A stretch of 64,000 nt of DNA from Streptomyces albipurpureus. Lineage in GTDB: Bacteria > Actinomycetota > Actinomycetes > Streptomycetales > Streptomycetaceae. Every line of letters starts with the position of its first letter. The first letter of the stretch is position 1. Made by a program: the position numbers and the translations under genes. This document shows positions 17,413 to 27,075 of this stretch, piece after piece. The notes under the pieces were generated by a model. It was not told the origin of the DNA. It saw only the letters and a program-made list of their open reading frames with translations, and did no database searches. The stretch lies in assembly GCF_023701525.1 (NCBI RefSeq), contig NZ_JAMQAW010000007.1, positions 126,150 to 190,149 on the forward strand, in the 5' to 3' direction.

Positions 17413-18156
17413 GTGCCCATCGACTGGACCCTGATCGCTCCCGAGGCCGGTCTCGGGCCGCACCGGCTCGCCGGACGGCTCCAAGGACTGATCGAGGAGG
17501 GGCGGCTGGCTCCCGGCGAGCGCATCCCGGCCGAACGGGAACTGGCCGAGGAACTCCGTATCTCCCGCACCTCCGTACGGGAGGCGCTGCGGGAGCTGGA
17601 ACTGCGCGGGCTCGTGGACCGCAAACCCGGCCGGGGCACCATCGTCACCGGCGCGAACCGGCCTGACCTGCACCCCCGCCAGCTCGGCGACATGACCAAC
17701 GCCGCGCGTCTGGTGCACGAGGTGATGGATCTGCGCTCGGCCGTCGAACCGCCCGTCGCAGCGCGGGCGGCGGTGCGCGCCACCGAAAGCGATCTCCAGC
17801 AACTCGCCGAACTGCTCTCCCGGGCCGATCGCGAACGCGACCGGGAGAATCTGGCCGCGCTCATCGAGCTGGACGGCGCTTTCCATGTCGCCGTCGCCCG
17901 GGCGGCCCACAACCCCATGCTCACCCGGCTCCTGGAAGCCACCAATGAATGGGTCGGCCCGTCGCGCGACCCCGCGTATCAGAGCACCGAACGCCTGGCC
18001 GCCTCCCTGCGCGGACACCGCCGTATCCTCACGGCTCTCATCAGCCACGACAGCGACGCCGCCGCGCAGGCCATGGCCGACCACCTCAGCGAGGTCCAGG
18101 GCATGATCATCGGTGCGCTCGGCCGGGGGCTCGACGACCCCCCGACGCCGTCCTGA
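17413..18156 (+). CDS. GntR-family regulator, FadR subfamily
   Basis: A 247-residue ligand-controlled repressor. The N-terminal winged helix reads ERIPAERELAEELRISRTSV then REALRELELRGLVDRKPGRG. The C-terminal all-helical FCD domain carries the metal-ligand pattern (DLRSAVEPPVAARAA, ELDGAFHVAVARAAHN, GHRRILTALISHD), including the three His typical of metal-dependent FCD domains. The start is GTG 17413 behind GAAAGG. It lies between RidA and gamma-glutamyltransferase genes and probably controls them and/or the opposite NCS1 permease. The effector is presumably a carboxylate. Confidence 0.9.
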   Translation: MPIDWTLIAPEAGLGPHRLAGRLQGLIEEGRLAPGERIPAERELAEELRISRTSVREALRELELRGLVDRKPGRGTIVTGANRPDLHPRQLGDMTNAARLVHEVMDLRSAVEPPVAARAAVRATESDLQQLAELLSRADRERDRENLAALIELDGAFHVAVARAAHNPMLTRLLEATNEWVGPSRDPAYQSTERLAASLRGHRRILTALISHDSDAAAQAMADHLSEVQGMIIGALGRGLDDPPTPS

Positions 18157-18232
18157 TCAGGGATCCGGTCCCGCCCGTCCGTTCACCCCGCCGTACCAGG
18201 CGTCCGCCACCGTACTCAGGAAAGCCCTCGCC

Positions 18233-19840
18233 ATGCCCAAGCCCCTGTCCCCGCCCGCCCGGACCCGTTCGTACGGCCTGGCCACTCCCCATGCCCTGGC
18301 CACCGGCGCGGGCGATGCCGTCCGGCGTGAGGGAGGCAACGCCGTCGACGCGGCACTCGCCGCGGCGATCGCCCTCACCGTCGTCTATCCGCACCAGTGC
18401 GGTGTGGGGGGCGATCTCATCGCGCTCGTCGCCCTGCCCGACGGGCAGGTGATCGCCGTCAACGGCAGCGGCGCGGCACCGCTCGCCGCCACTCCGGACG
18501 CTCTGCCGGGTCCGCTGATGCCGGTGACCGGTCCGCACTCCGTGACGGTTCCCGGCGTCGTGGCCGGCTGGGCCACCCTGTCCGAACTCGCCGGCAAGCT
18601 GCCCTGGCGGCAGTTGTTCACCCAGGCCATCGCCTACGCCCGCGATGGTGTGCCCACCGCTCCCGGTGTGGCCACCGCGCTGCGCGAGGAAGCCGGTGAG
18701 CTGGTGTCCGACGACGGTATGCGTGGCGTCTTCTTCCCCGGTGGGGAGCCGCTCACCGCAGGGGTGACCCTGCGTCAGAGCGCGCTCGCCGAGTCGCTGG
18801 CACAACTGGCCTCGGACGGTCCGAAGGCGTTCTACGAGGGGTCTCTCGGGGCCGGGCTGGTCGCCCGGTTGCGTGAACTCGGCTCCCCGATGACCACGGA
18901 CGACCTCGCCCGCCACGCTACCGAGACCGGCCCGCCGCTGTCGGCCGTCTTCCGCGGCGAGGAGTATCTGACGGCCCCGCCGAACTCCCAGGGCCTGCAT
19001 CTGCTCCAGGCCCTCGGCCTCATCGAGCGCCTGCCCTCCGACGCCGATCTCCTCGGCGCCGACGCCCAGCTGACGGCCCAGGTCTTCGACGCGATCACCC
19101 ATGACCGCGAAACCCACCTCGCCGACCCCCGGCACGTAGCGGTGCCGGTCGGCGAACTCCTCGGCTCGGCGCATCTGGACGCGCTCGCCGCCTCGATCCT
19201 CGCCCGGCCGCGTCCTCGCCCGCAGGCCGGGCCGGCTCCCCAGGCCGCCGCGTCGCGGCCCAGCGGTGACACGGTCGCCGTGGTCGCCGCCGACGACGAG
19301 GGATACGCGGTCTCCCTGATCCAGAGCCTGTTCCACAGCTTCGGTTCCGGCATCCTCGACCCCGCGAGCGGCATCGTCCTGCACAACCGGGGTTCCTTCT
19401 TCGACCTCGCCCCCCACTCCCCCAACCGCCTGACCGGCGGCCGCAGGCCCGCGCACACCCTGATGCCGGTCCTCACCCGCCGGAACGGCACCATCACCGG
19501 GGCCCACGGCACCATGGGCGGAAAGGCCCAGCCCCAGATCCACGCCCATCTCGCGCTGCGCCTTCACGCGGGCGACGACCCGGCGCTCGCGCTCGCGCGC
19601 CCCCGCTGGGTGATCGGCGGGCTCGGGGTCGACGAGCCCGCAGGGGTGGCCTCCGTGGAGAGCACCGTGCCCAACGCCGCCGTGGCGGCCCTGCGCGGCA
19701 GCGGCTATCGCACCGAGATCCTGGGCGACCTGGACGAACAGGTCGGCCACGGACAGCTCGTACGCCGAACCCCTGAAGGTCATTTCCAGGCGGCGACCGA
19801 CCCCCGCAGCGACGGCTCCGCCACGGCGACAGACGCCTGA
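18233..19840 (+). CDS. Gamma-glutamyltransferase family protein
   Basis: A 535-residue Ntn-hydrolase precursor. The family self-cleaves before a conserved Thr to give large and small subunits. Here that Thr is residue 347 in SGDTVAVVAADDEGYAVSL. Other family blocks are REGGNAVDAALAAAIALTVV, HQCGVGGDLIA and GTMGGKAQPQIHAHL. No signal peptide is visible, so unlike typical secreted GGTs it looks cytoplasmic. That fits a catabolic role, such as hydrolysis of a gamma-glutamyl or acylated intermediate, alongside RidA and the NCS1 permease. The start is ATG 18233 behind CAGGAAAG, 77 bases after gntR. Confidence 0.9.
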   Translation: MPKPLSPPARTRSYGLATPHALATGAGDAVRREGGNAVDAALAAAIALTVVYPHQCGVGGDLIALVALPDGQVIAVNGSGAAPLAATPDALPGPLMPVTGPHSVTVPGVVAGWATLSELAGKLPWRQLFTQAIAYARDGVPTAPGVATALREEAGELVSDDGMRGVFFPGGEPLTAGVTLRQSALAESLAQLASDGPKAFYEGSLGAGLVARLRELGSPMTTDDLARHATETGPPLSAVFRGEEYLTAPPNSQGLHLLQALGLIERLPSDADLLGADAQLTAQVFDAITHDRETHLADPRHVAVPVGELLGSAHLDALAASILARPRPRPQAGPAPQAAASRPSGDTVAVVAADDEGYAVSLIQSLFHSFGSGILDPASGIVLHNRGSFFDLAPHSPNRLTGGRRPAHTLMPVLTRRNGTITGAHGTMGGKAQPQIHAHLALRLHAGDDPALALARPRWVIGGLGVDEPAGVASVESTVPNAAVAALRGSGYRTEILGDLDEQVGHGQLVRRTPEGHFQAATDPRSDGSATATDA

Positions 19841-20217
19841 GCCGCGGACCGGTTCCTTCCTCTCGGCGGCGCTCGCGCAGCTCAGGAATCCAGTGGGGCA
19901 ACGAGACCCGCAAGGGCCGACTCGACCTCGGACAGCGCCGAGGACGCGAACCCGGGGGTGCCGTCGCTCGCTTGATGCGGCGCATCCTCCCCACGGCCGC
20001 GATCTGGTACTACGACCGTACGGATCAGCCAGAGCCGCGCTCACTGACCGCCTACGCCCACTGGCCCCGTCCATCGCCAAGGGAACCGGGCCGTCTGTCA
20101 CTGAACTACCCCTGGGCGGGCGCTCACACGGCGATCTCGGCGGCGCGCGGTGCGATGGCGGCGGCGGTGGGAGATGCTGACGGCGGCGAGGAGCCGGCCC
20201 GACGAAACGCCCTGCCG
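19841..20217. other. Gap, nothing recognised
   Basis: About 375 bases between convergent genes. No coding signal or clear terminator hairpin was resolved. Confidence 0.35.
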
Positions 20218-20553
20218 TCAAGCGGCGTGGCCCAAGGGCATCTGAGGCAGTAGGCGGGGAAATCGCAGGGTGGGGAACAGCTCTGCGGCCAGCCCCAGCA
20301 GCCGTAGTTGCTGGGGCGCCAGGCCCGTTACCGATATCCGGTGGATCGGGCTGTCCTGTCGCTGCTGGTCGCAGAGCAGGTTCAGGCCGGAGACATCCAT
20401 GAAGGTGGCGTCCTGCAAGTCCCAGGTCACCTCGGTCACCTCGTGCGGTAGCGCGGCGGCGGTGGCGCGGAGCGCGGGCACGGTGTGGTGATCGATCTCT
20501 CCGTGGGGAGTGATCCAGGCAGCGGTGCCATCGATCATGGTAGTGACGCGCAT
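20218..20553 (-). CDS. STAS-domain anti-anti-sigma factor
   Basis: A 111-residue SpoIIAA/RsbV-like antagonist of anti-sigma kinases. The conserved strand/helix ATFMDVSGLNLL contains the phosphorylatable Ser after Asp-Val. The N-terminus has HGEIDHHTVPALRATAAAL. The ATG 20553 has GGAAGG upstream; the open frame continues much further but is non-coding in style. No partner kinase or sigma factor is adjacent. It probably acts in the stress/sporulation sigma networks that are expanded in Streptomyces. Confidence 0.88.
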   Translation of the reverse strand: MRVTTMIDGTAAWITPHGEIDHHTVPALRATAAALPHEVTEVTWDLQDATFMDVSGLNLLCDQQRQDSPIHRISVTGLAPQQLRLLGLAAELFPTLRFPRLLPQMPLGHAA

Positions 20554-21295
20554 CTTGGGCGGAGCCCCCTTCCGGGGGTGGTGAGCCCACAGGCGAAACG
20601 CCCGAAAGGGCGGCCGACGATGGCGGGAGCTGAATGCCCGGAGTGGGGGCAACGCCCAGACCCCAAGGGCCGGACGTTCACGGTGCCGGCCCGTCTCATG
20701 TCCGCCCATCGTCGCACGACAGGATCCGTATGAACCCCGCCCAGTCCATGGAACCCCCCACCGCACATCGCACATCGCACATCGCACAAAGCAGCGCCGA
20801 GGGCGCGGGGCGTTGTCATCAGGTCTCCGGGGGCCGGCCACCCGTGCCGGCGTCATCGGACCGGTGTAGGGGCCTGGGTGTGGGACCGGGTCCCCCGCCC
20901 CCGCCCGGTTCGGCGGTGTGCGACTCGGGTTCGGCTCCGCGGACGGTGGGCACGGTGCTGCCCTCGGAACCCTCCGGACCGCTGGCCGGGTCGGCGGCCG
21001 TCCGGCCCCTACGCGAATCCGCGCAGGGGCCGGGGCCACTCCGGGAAGGCACGCCTTCACCGCGATCTGACGACCACGACCGTCGGGTTCCCGCTTCCGC
21101 CGTGCCCGCACCTGGCCGGGCGGGTCTGCCCGCGGCGGATGCCACACCGCACGGTGCGGGAGTTCAGCGAGCGGAGCAGGCACGGCGAGGCTCCGAGCCG
21201 CCAGTCCGAGGGCCTTGGGAGCGGAACGTCTCGTCGCTCTCGATCCTGGCCCTGTTCCTGGCGGACTCCGCGTTCGGCAGTGGACCGGAGGCAGG
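20554..21295. other. Gap, no gene seen; contains a short tandem repeat
   Basis: 740 bases of GC-rich sequence with no family signature in any frame. The 7-bp unit GCACATC is repeated 3.6 times at 20763-20788. Confidence 0.4.
20763..20788. repeat. Heptanucleotide repeat (GCACATC)x3.6
   Basis: Perfect tandem copies in non-coding sequence upstream of the STAS gene on the minus strand. Confidence 0.85.
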
Positions 21296-22630
21296 TCAGG
21301 CGACGGTCCGGATGAGCTTCTTGTTGACGAACTCCTCGATCCCGGGCCGGCCGAGTTCGCGGCCGAACCCGGAGCGCTTGACACCGCCGAAGGGCAGTTC
21401 GGCGCCCTCGGCGCCGACCCCGTTGACGAAGACCATGCCGGCCTCGATCTGGTTGGCGACCCGCTCAGCCTGCGCTGGGTCGGTGGTGAAGACGTACGAG
21501 CCGAGACCGTAGGGGGTGTTGTTGGCTATCCGCACGGCGTCCTCCTCGTCGGAGGCGGGGAAGACCATCGCCACCGGGCCGAACAGTTCCTCCCGGGCCG
21601 CCGTGTGCTCGGTGGTGAGCCCGGTCAGGACACCAGCCGGGAAGTAGGCACCGCGCCGCTCGCCGACGCTGTGCAGGATCGCTCCCTGGGCCACGGCCGC
21701 GTCGACCTGCCGGCCCAGGTTCTCGGCTGCGGCGGCCGACGACAGCGGCGCACCGCTCTCGCTCGCGAGCAGCCTGGCGGTGAACCGCTCGACGAACTCG
21801 TCGTGGAGGTGGTCGAGGACCACGAACCGCTTGGCGGCGTTGCAGGCCTGGCCGGTGTTGTCGAGTCGGGCGGCGACGGCGGAGTCGACGACCGCGTCGA
21901 GGTCGTCGGTGGACAGGACGATGAAGGGATCGGAGCCGCCGAGTTCGAGGACGACCTTCTTGAGGTGCCGTCCGGCGATCTCCGCGACGGCCGCGCCGGC
22001 CCGCTCCGATCCGGTGAGTGAGACTCCCTGGACCCGGGGGTCGGCGATGACCTCGGCGATCTGCTCGTTGGTGGCGTACACGTTGACATAGGCCCCGGCC
22101 GGGAAACCGGCCTCGGCGAACAGCTCTTCCAGCAGCGCCGCGGTAGCCGGGCACTGGGGCGCGTGCTTGAGCACGATGGTGTTGCCGAGGGCGAGGTTGG
22201 GGGCGGCGAAGCGGGCGACCTGGTAGGCGGGGAAGTTCCAGGGCATGATGCCGAGGAGTACACCCACCGGGCCGCGCCGAAGGACGGCGGTACCGGGACC
22301 GGAGACGACGTCGAGTGGTTCGTCGGCGAGGAACTCCTCGGCGTGGTCGGCGTAGTACCGGTAGATGTCGGTGCAGAAGTCGATCTCGCCCTCGGCCTCC
22401 TGGAGCGGCTTGCCCATCTCGCGGACAATGCTCGCGGCCAGTTCGGCCCGGTGCTCGGTGTGCAGATCGGCGAGCCGTCGCAGCAGTGCGGCTCGCTCGG
22501 CCACGGAGCTGGCGCGTCCCCAGGCGGTAGCCGTGTGGGCGGCGTCGACGGCCGCCGTCACCTCGGCGTCGGTGGCGGTGGGGTAGGTAGCGGTGACCAC
22601 ACCGGTGGTCGGGTCGGTAACGGCGTACAT
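21296..22630 (-). CDS. NAD(P)-dependent aldehyde dehydrogenase (succinate-semialdehyde type)
   Basis: A 444-residue aldehyde dehydrogenase that oxidises an aldehyde to its acid. The catalytic Cys is residue 263 in NTGQACNAAKRF and the general base Glu is in LELGGSDPF. The Rossmann region reads GIMPWNFPAYQVARF. It is about 40 residues shorter at the N-terminus than many ALDHs, as in the GabD/YneI subgroup. Two adjacent ATGs (22633, 22630) follow AGGAGG; 22630 has the better spacing. It is the last gene of an operon with a permease and an alcohol dehydrogenase. The alcohol dehydrogenase probably produces its substrate. Confidence 0.92.
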   Translation of the reverse strand: MYAVTDPTTGVVTATYPTATDAEVTAAVDAAHTATAWGRASSVAERAALLRRLADLHTEHRAELAASIVREMGKPLQEAEGEIDFCTDIYRYYADHAEEFLADEPLDVVSGPGTAVLRRGPVGVLLGIMPWNFPAYQVARFAAPNLALGNTIVLKHAPQCPATAALLEELFAEAGFPAGAYVNVYATNEQIAEVIADPRVQGVSLTGSERAGAAVAEIAGRHLKKVVLELGGSDPFIVLSTDDLDAVVDSAVAARLDNTGQACNAAKRFVVLDHLHDEFVERFTARLLASESGAPLSSAAAAENLGRQVDAAVAQGAILHSVGERRGAYFPAGVLTGLTTEHTAAREELFGPVAMVFPASDEEDAVRIANNTPYGLGSYVFTTDPAQAERVANQIEAGMVFVNGVGAEGAELPFGGVKRSGFGRELGRPGIEEFVNKKLIRTVA

Positions 22631-22721
22631 CATGCCTCCTGGAGTCGGTCGGGGACGGCCGCGGCCTGTGTCGTCCCGGGGTGTGTGGGTGCGTGTGCCG
22701 CGCGCCGGGTGGAGGAGCGGC

Positions 22722-23825
22722 TCACGGCTCAAGAATCGTTCGGACGCCGGTGTTCGACCGGAGATCGTCGAAGGCGGCCGCCGCCTCGTGCAGGGGACGG
22801 GTACGCCCGACCAGGTCGTCCAAGGGCAGTCGGCCGGCCAGGTAGAGGCGGGCCAGTTTCGGGATGTCGATCTCCCCGATGCTGGAGCCGTAGTTGCAGC
22901 CGAGGATCCGCTTGCCCTGGTCGGCGAGGTCGAACGGGTCGAACTCGGCGGTCGCGCCGGTCGCCGCCATGCCCACGAGGACCGCCGCCCCGCCTGAGGT
23001 GAGCATGGCCGGGAGGGTGCCGATGACCTTGGGGCTTCCGATCGCCTCGAAGGCGTAGTCCACCCCGCCGAACTCTTCCTGACACCAGGCGGCGACATCG
23101 GTCCCGGCACCGTCGAGGGTGTGGGTGGCGCCGAACTTCCGTGCTGTGGCGAGGCGTTCGGGTGAGAGGTCGACGGCGATGACGGGGTCGGCTCCGACCA
23201 GGCGCAGACCCATCACGACGGAGAGTCCGACTCCGCCCGTGCCGATGACCACCGCGGACTCGCCGGGGCGGACGCCCGCGGTGTTCACGACGGCGCCGAC
23301 GCCGGTGGTGACGGAGCAGCCGAGAAGGGCACCGATGTTGAAGGGGAGCTCGTCCGGGACCTTCACCGCGGCCACTTCCGGTACTACCAGCCGCTCGGTG
23401 AAGGCGCCCAGTCCGAGGTAGGGCCACACCGGCTCGCCCTGGTCGTCCGCGAAGGGGGTGCTGCCGTCGGGGAGCATGTTGGCGACGGCCTTGGTGCCGG
23501 TGCACAGCCATGCCATCCCGGCCACGCATTTGCGGCAGCGGCGGCAGGGCGCGAACCAGGACAGGACGACGTGGTCACCGGTCTTCAACGAGGTGACGCC
23601 GGCTCCGACCGCGGTCACCACTCCGGCCGCCTCATGCCCGAGGACCAGCGGGCGGTCGCTGGGCCAGTCGCCCGTGACGACATGCAGGTCCGAGTGGCAC
23701 ACGCCCGCTGCGCGTACGTCGATCTCGACCTCACCGGGCCCGGCGGGCCTGAGCGACACCTCACGTGAGCCCAGCCCTGAGAGGGGGTCGAAGACGATGG
23801 CGGGGGAGAGTTTCGACGGCATCAC
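22722..23825 (-). CDS. Zinc-dependent alcohol dehydrogenase (class III-like)
   Basis: A 367-residue medium-chain dehydrogenase. Catalytic-zinc ligands are Cys43 (GVCHSDLH) and His64-Glu65 (LGHEAAG), plus Cys in GALLGCSVTTG. Structural zinc is held by Cys94, 97, 100 and 108 (PCRRCRKC, then WLC). The nucleotide fold has GTGGVG. It starts at GTG 23825, which overlaps the permease stop by four bases (GTGA), so translation is coupled. With the permease and the ALDH it likely converts an imported alcohol, or an amine-derived alcohol, through aldehyde to acid. Confidence 0.93.
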   Translation of the reverse strand: MMPSKLSPAIVFDPLSGLGSREVSLRPAGPGEVEIDVRAAGVCHSDLHVVTGDWPSDRPLVLGHEAAGVVTAVGAGVTSLKTGDHVVLSWFAPCRRCRKCVAGMAWLCTGTKAVANMLPDGSTPFADDQGEPVWPYLGLGAFTERLVVPEVAAVKVPDELPFNIGALLGCSVTTGVGAVVNTAGVRPGESAVVIGTGGVGLSVVMGLRLVGADPVIAVDLSPERLATARKFGATHTLDGAGTDVAAWCQEEFGGVDYAFEAIGSPKVIGTLPAMLTSGGAAVLVGMAATGATAEFDPFDLADQGKRILGCNYGSSIGEIDIPKLARLYLAGRLPLDDLVGRTRPLHEAAAAFDDLRSNTGVRTILEP

Positions 23826-25324
23826 GGTGCCTTCACCTTCTCAGTGGTCGGGGTTGCGGGGTCGGTGGCAGCGGCGGCGGGGAGTTTGGCGTGGGGCTTG
23901 GCGATCGCGACGTAGAGCAATCCGGCGACGAAGAGGACGGAGAAGACCAGGATCACGGCCCAGACCTGGACCCAGCTGCCGTCGGCCGGGGCGAGCTCGA
24001 CACGCGGCCAGGCGATGTTGACGGCCTCGAAGAGCAGCCACACGACGGCGAGCACGTTGATCACCAGGCCGGTTCGTCCTAGCTTGAACAGTCCCGCGGC
24101 GGGGTTCCACCGGCCCGTCAGCCTGGCGACGAGCGCCACGACCGCCACCGTGAGGAAGATGAAGTAGAAGCCGCCGGAGCCGAAAGCGATCAGGGTCGCG
24201 GCTGCGTTGCCGTTCAGCCCGAGCAGGAGTCCGAGGCTGGCGAGCACGGCCGTCGCGATGAGCGAGACGTACGGGATCTGGCGCGGCCCGACGGTGGCGA
24301 GCTTCGATGAGAAGGGCAGCTGGCGGTCACGGGCGAAGGAGTAGACGGCGCGGCCGATGTACGTCTGGATCGAGATGGCGCAGGCGAAGAACGCGATCAG
24401 GATGAGGAGGATGAAGGGCTTCTCGCTCCATCCGCCCAGTCCCTGTGTCACGGCGGTGAAGACCGGGTCGGCCAGTGCGCCGGACACGGCGTCCTCGGGT
24501 TTGCGCAGGGCGAGGGTCACGGCGAGCCCGGTCAGCAGGACGGTGAAGGCGACGAAGAGGTAGGCGCGTAGGAGTGCCCGGGGGACGCTGCGTCGCGGGT
24601 GCTCGGTCTCTTCGGCGACCTGTGTGGTCGCGTCGAAACCCAGGAAGGCCCAGCCGGCGACAGCGAGAGCGGTCAGGAAGCCCGCGAGCGCGGATCCGCC
24701 GGAGACCGACTCCGCGCCCAGTGTCTCGAAGAGGATCCCGAAGCCGTTGTTGTGCACGAAGACCAGCAGGAACACGCTCACCGCGATGGAGGCGACGCCC
24801 TCCGCGATGATGCCGGCGTTGAGGAAGTGCTTCACCGGGTTGACACCGAGGAGGTTGATCCCGAGAGCCACCGCGACGAAGACCACACCGAGGAGCACAT
24901 GGGTGGCCGCGGAGAGCGTGCCGTCGCCGAAGAGCATGTGGAGCCAGCTCGCCCCCAGGTAGGCCACGGTGGTCAGGGACGCCACGGCGGAGGCGAGGTA
25001 GATCCAGCCGACCAGCCAGCCGAGCCGTGGTCCGCCCAGCCGGCGCACCCACTGGTAGACCCCGCCCGTGATGGGGAACTGGGACGACAGCTCCGCGTAG
25101 ACCACGGCGACCATCAGCTGTCCGAGGAAGGCGACGACGACCGCCCAGATCCAGGCGGGGCCGGCGAAGACGAAGCCCAGCTGGACAACGGCGTAGACCC
25201 CGACGACGGGCGAGATCGTCGCGAATCCGATCGCGAACACCGCCCACGCGGACAGGGTCCGTTTCAGCTCCTGCTGGTAACCGTACTCGGCGAGTTCGCC
25301 GGCGTCGGTGCGAGTGTCGTCCAC
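23822..25324 (-). CDS. APC-superfamily amino-acid/amine permease
   Basis: A 500-residue transporter with about 12 membrane segments. The APC signature is in helix 1 (FAIGFATISPVVGVYAVVQLG), and VYAELSSQFPITGGVYQWV matches amino-acid/choline/GABA permeases. The cytoplasmic loop has GFDATTQVAEETEHPRRSVP, typical of BAT1/GABA-permease-like members. It is the first gene of the permease-ADH-ALDH operon and is divergent from a TetR gene, so the TetR protein probably regulates it. The substrate is inferred to be an amine, amino acid or amino alcohol. Confidence 0.9.
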   Translation of the reverse strand: MDDTRTDAGELAEYGYQQELKRTLSAWAVFAIGFATISPVVGVYAVVQLGFVFAGPAWIWAVVVAFLGQLMVAVVYAELSSQFPITGGVYQWVRRLGGPRLGWLVGWIYLASAVASLTTVAYLGASWLHMLFGDGTLSAATHVLLGVVFVAVALGINLLGVNPVKHFLNAGIIAEGVASIAVSVFLLVFVHNNGFGILFETLGAESVSGGSALAGFLTALAVAGWAFLGFDATTQVAEETEHPRRSVPRALLRAYLFVAFTVLLTGLAVTLALRKPEDAVSGALADPVFTAVTQGLGGWSEKPFILLILIAFFACAISIQTYIGRAVYSFARDRQLPFSSKLATVGPRQIPYVSLIATAVLASLGLLLGLNGNAAATLIAFGSGGFYFIFLTVAVVALVARLTGRWNPAAGLFKLGRTGLVINVLAVVWLLFEAVNIAWPRVELAPADGSWVQVWAVILVFSVLFVAGLLYVAIAKPHAKLPAAAATDPATPTTEKVKAP

Positions 25325-25506
25325 GTTGGTCTCCTGTGCGGGTGCTGCGCGCTGTTTCGTGTGCGCGGGCGGTGCCCGTGCCGCGGGTTGGGAGTCGGCG
25401 CGGGTGCGCCACAGGCGCCGGTTCGAGGGGGTGATGGTGCACCACTCCCCCGCCGCTGGGGGCGATCTCTCACCCCTGAGCTGCGGTTTTCTATAACCCT
25501 ACCGCT

Positions 25507-25536
25507 ATTGGTCGCATGGCCAATTGCCGATTGGTC
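25507..25536. promoter_or_regulatory. Putative operator/promoter between permease operon and TetR gene
   Basis: ATTGG and CCAAT ends frame an 18-bp imperfect palindrome (ATTGGTCGCATGGCCAAT, 25507-25524). ATTGGTC recurs at 25530-25536, 23 bases from its first occurrence. This AT-richer patch sits just ahead of the TetR start and is the natural site for TetR binding. Confidence 0.45.
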
Positions 25537-25559
25537 ACTCACTCAATAGCATTCGCTCC

Positions 25560-26198
25560 ATGACGTCAAGAGATTCCGGCACCCGAACCCGCAAGGCACC
25601 GGCCGAGCGCCGCCACGAGATCATCCGCGCCGCCGCGCAGGTCGGGCTCGCCGAAGGACTGGAGTGCATCACGCTGCGGCGGGTCGCCGAAGAGCTCGAT
25701 GTCCAGCCCGGACTGGTCGGCCACTACTTCCCCGCGGCCGACACGCTGGTGGCGGAGGCCTTCACCAGTGCCACCATGGCCGAGCTCGACGGCCTCCTCC
25801 CGGAAAGGCCGGACGGCCCCGGGCACGAGACCCCGCTGAACACCCTGCGGCGCTTCTTCACCCTCCTCGCGAGCACCGAGTTCGACAACGTCAGCAGGCT
25901 CTGGTTGAACGCACGGCACCTGTCGCGCTATCGCCCTGTGCTCCGCGACCACGTCATCGAGCAGGAGCTGCTCTGGTGCCGCCGGATCGAGCAGCTCATC
26001 ACCGAGGGCACGCGGATACAGGTCTTCCACTGTGCGAACCCATGGGCGACGGCCGTGCGCATCCTCGTCGCGATCGACGGAACCAGCGCCTACATCAACA
26101 CCAGCGCCGACGCCCGTACCGCGCCGATCGCAGACCTGCCCCGCACCACCGCGGAGACGGAACTCGGACTGCCGCCCGACAGCCTGGCGACCCCCTGA
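25560..26198 (+). CDS. TetR-family regulator
   Basis: A 212-residue repressor. The N-terminal HTH is RHEIIRAAAQVGLAEGLECI followed by LRRVAEELDVQPGLVGHYF, the standard TetR arrangement with Y/F in the recognition helix. The C-terminal ligand domain is all-helical. It starts at ATG 25560 (MTSRDSGTRTRK); an upstream in-frame TTG lacks support. It is divergent from the permease-ADH-ALDH operon with repeats in between. It resembles BetI-type regulators in its C-terminal half, which would agree with an amine or amino-alcohol effector (inference). Confidence 0.88.
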   Translation: MTSRDSGTRTRKAPAERRHEIIRAAAQVGLAEGLECITLRRVAEELDVQPGLVGHYFPAADTLVAEAFTSATMAELDGLLPERPDGPGHETPLNTLRRFFTLLASTEFDNVSRLWLNARHLSRYRPVLRDHVIEQELLWCRRIEQLITEGTRIQVFHCANPWATAVRILVAIDGTSAYINTSADARTAPIADLPRTTAETELGLPPDSLATP

Positions 26199-26877
26199 AA
26201 CCGCCGCCGGACGCATCGCACTGGCCTATCGCTGGGCAGTCGAACGAACATGGGCTGGGTGATGCCCGCCCAATGGCACGGGCGGGACCCACGAACGGCT
26301 CATCCAGCATGGCGAAGTCTTGATCACTGGGACGGCGATCACCCTTGTGACCAGGTGCCTCACCCGCGAAAGAGGGATCTGACGTCCTGACGACACCAGA
26401 TCCGTCCTGGACCGTAGATCAGCGTGGCAGGGGTTCCTCGTCGGTGGCCGGTCGTGCGGGAGGCTCGACGTAGTCATGGGTGTCGTCATGTTCGCGCGTC
26501 TGGCGTTCGATCCGCTCCGCATGAGCCTGCGGTTCTGGCGATCGTGCGGGAAGCCGGGTCGTTCACCCGATGCCCCGACTCCAACCGGAACCGATCGGCC
26601 CGGTCCGGCGCCCGGCGGATCAGGGATCGGCGGCCAGTTGAGGCGACGACACCCCAGCCCCGAGCCCCTGCCGTCGTCCGGTACGACACCCAACCGATCT
26701 CGTGGCGCCTGTTCACCACGCTGGCCGCGATGGGCTCTCGGCGTTCGGCGGTAGGCCCGCCCCCTGTGGATACCGCAGGCCTTTCGTGGCACCGCGGCGG
26801 CCGACCAGCCGTCGGCCTCCACGACACCACGAGTCCAGTCCCGGTTGTCGCGCTGGAGGCGGCGTGGGTGGGCTGGT
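26199..26877. other. Gap, nothing recognised
   Basis: 680 bases with frames that read as degraded protein at best (for example PAVVRYDTQPISWRLFTTLA near 26690 on the plus strand). No start, motif or intact domain was found. Confidence 0.35.
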
Positions 26878-27075
26878 TCAGGTGAGGAGGCCCTCAAGCG
26901 CGGCAGCAACGGCGGCGGTCAGGGTGATGACGGCGGCGAACGCGGTGGCGGCGCGGGTGAGGGCCGTGGGGTAGGTGGCGCCATCCATGCGGGCGAGCTT
27001 GCCCGCACCGGCGGCAGCCAGCAGCGCGACGACGGCCACAAGGGCGATGGCGAGGAGGACGACAGGGACGGTCAC
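26878..27075 (-). CDS. Small two-helix membrane protein
   Basis: 65 residues from GTG 27075 with GGGAGTG upstream. Two hydrophobic helices (TVPVVLLAIALVAVVALLAAAGAGKL and AATAFAAVITLTAAVAAALEG) are joined by a short polar loop, GKLARMDGATYP. No family recognised. Ala-rich frames can mimic membrane helices in high-GC DNA, so the call is provisional. Confidence 0.45.
   Translation of the reverse strand: MTVPVVLLAIALVAVVALLAAAGAGKLARMDGATYPTALTRAATAFAAVITLTAAVAAALEGLLT

Noticed and set aside
18107..20590. An 827-codon open frame on the minus strand
   Set aside because: It is the antisense shadow of the GntR and GGT genes. Its protein is Arg/Gly/Val-rich with no domain, while the plus strand carries complete families.
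25507..25536. Attachment site of an integrated element (the repeated ATTGGTC)
   Set aside because: The repeats are too short, no integrase is present, and the position between tetR and its target fits an operator.
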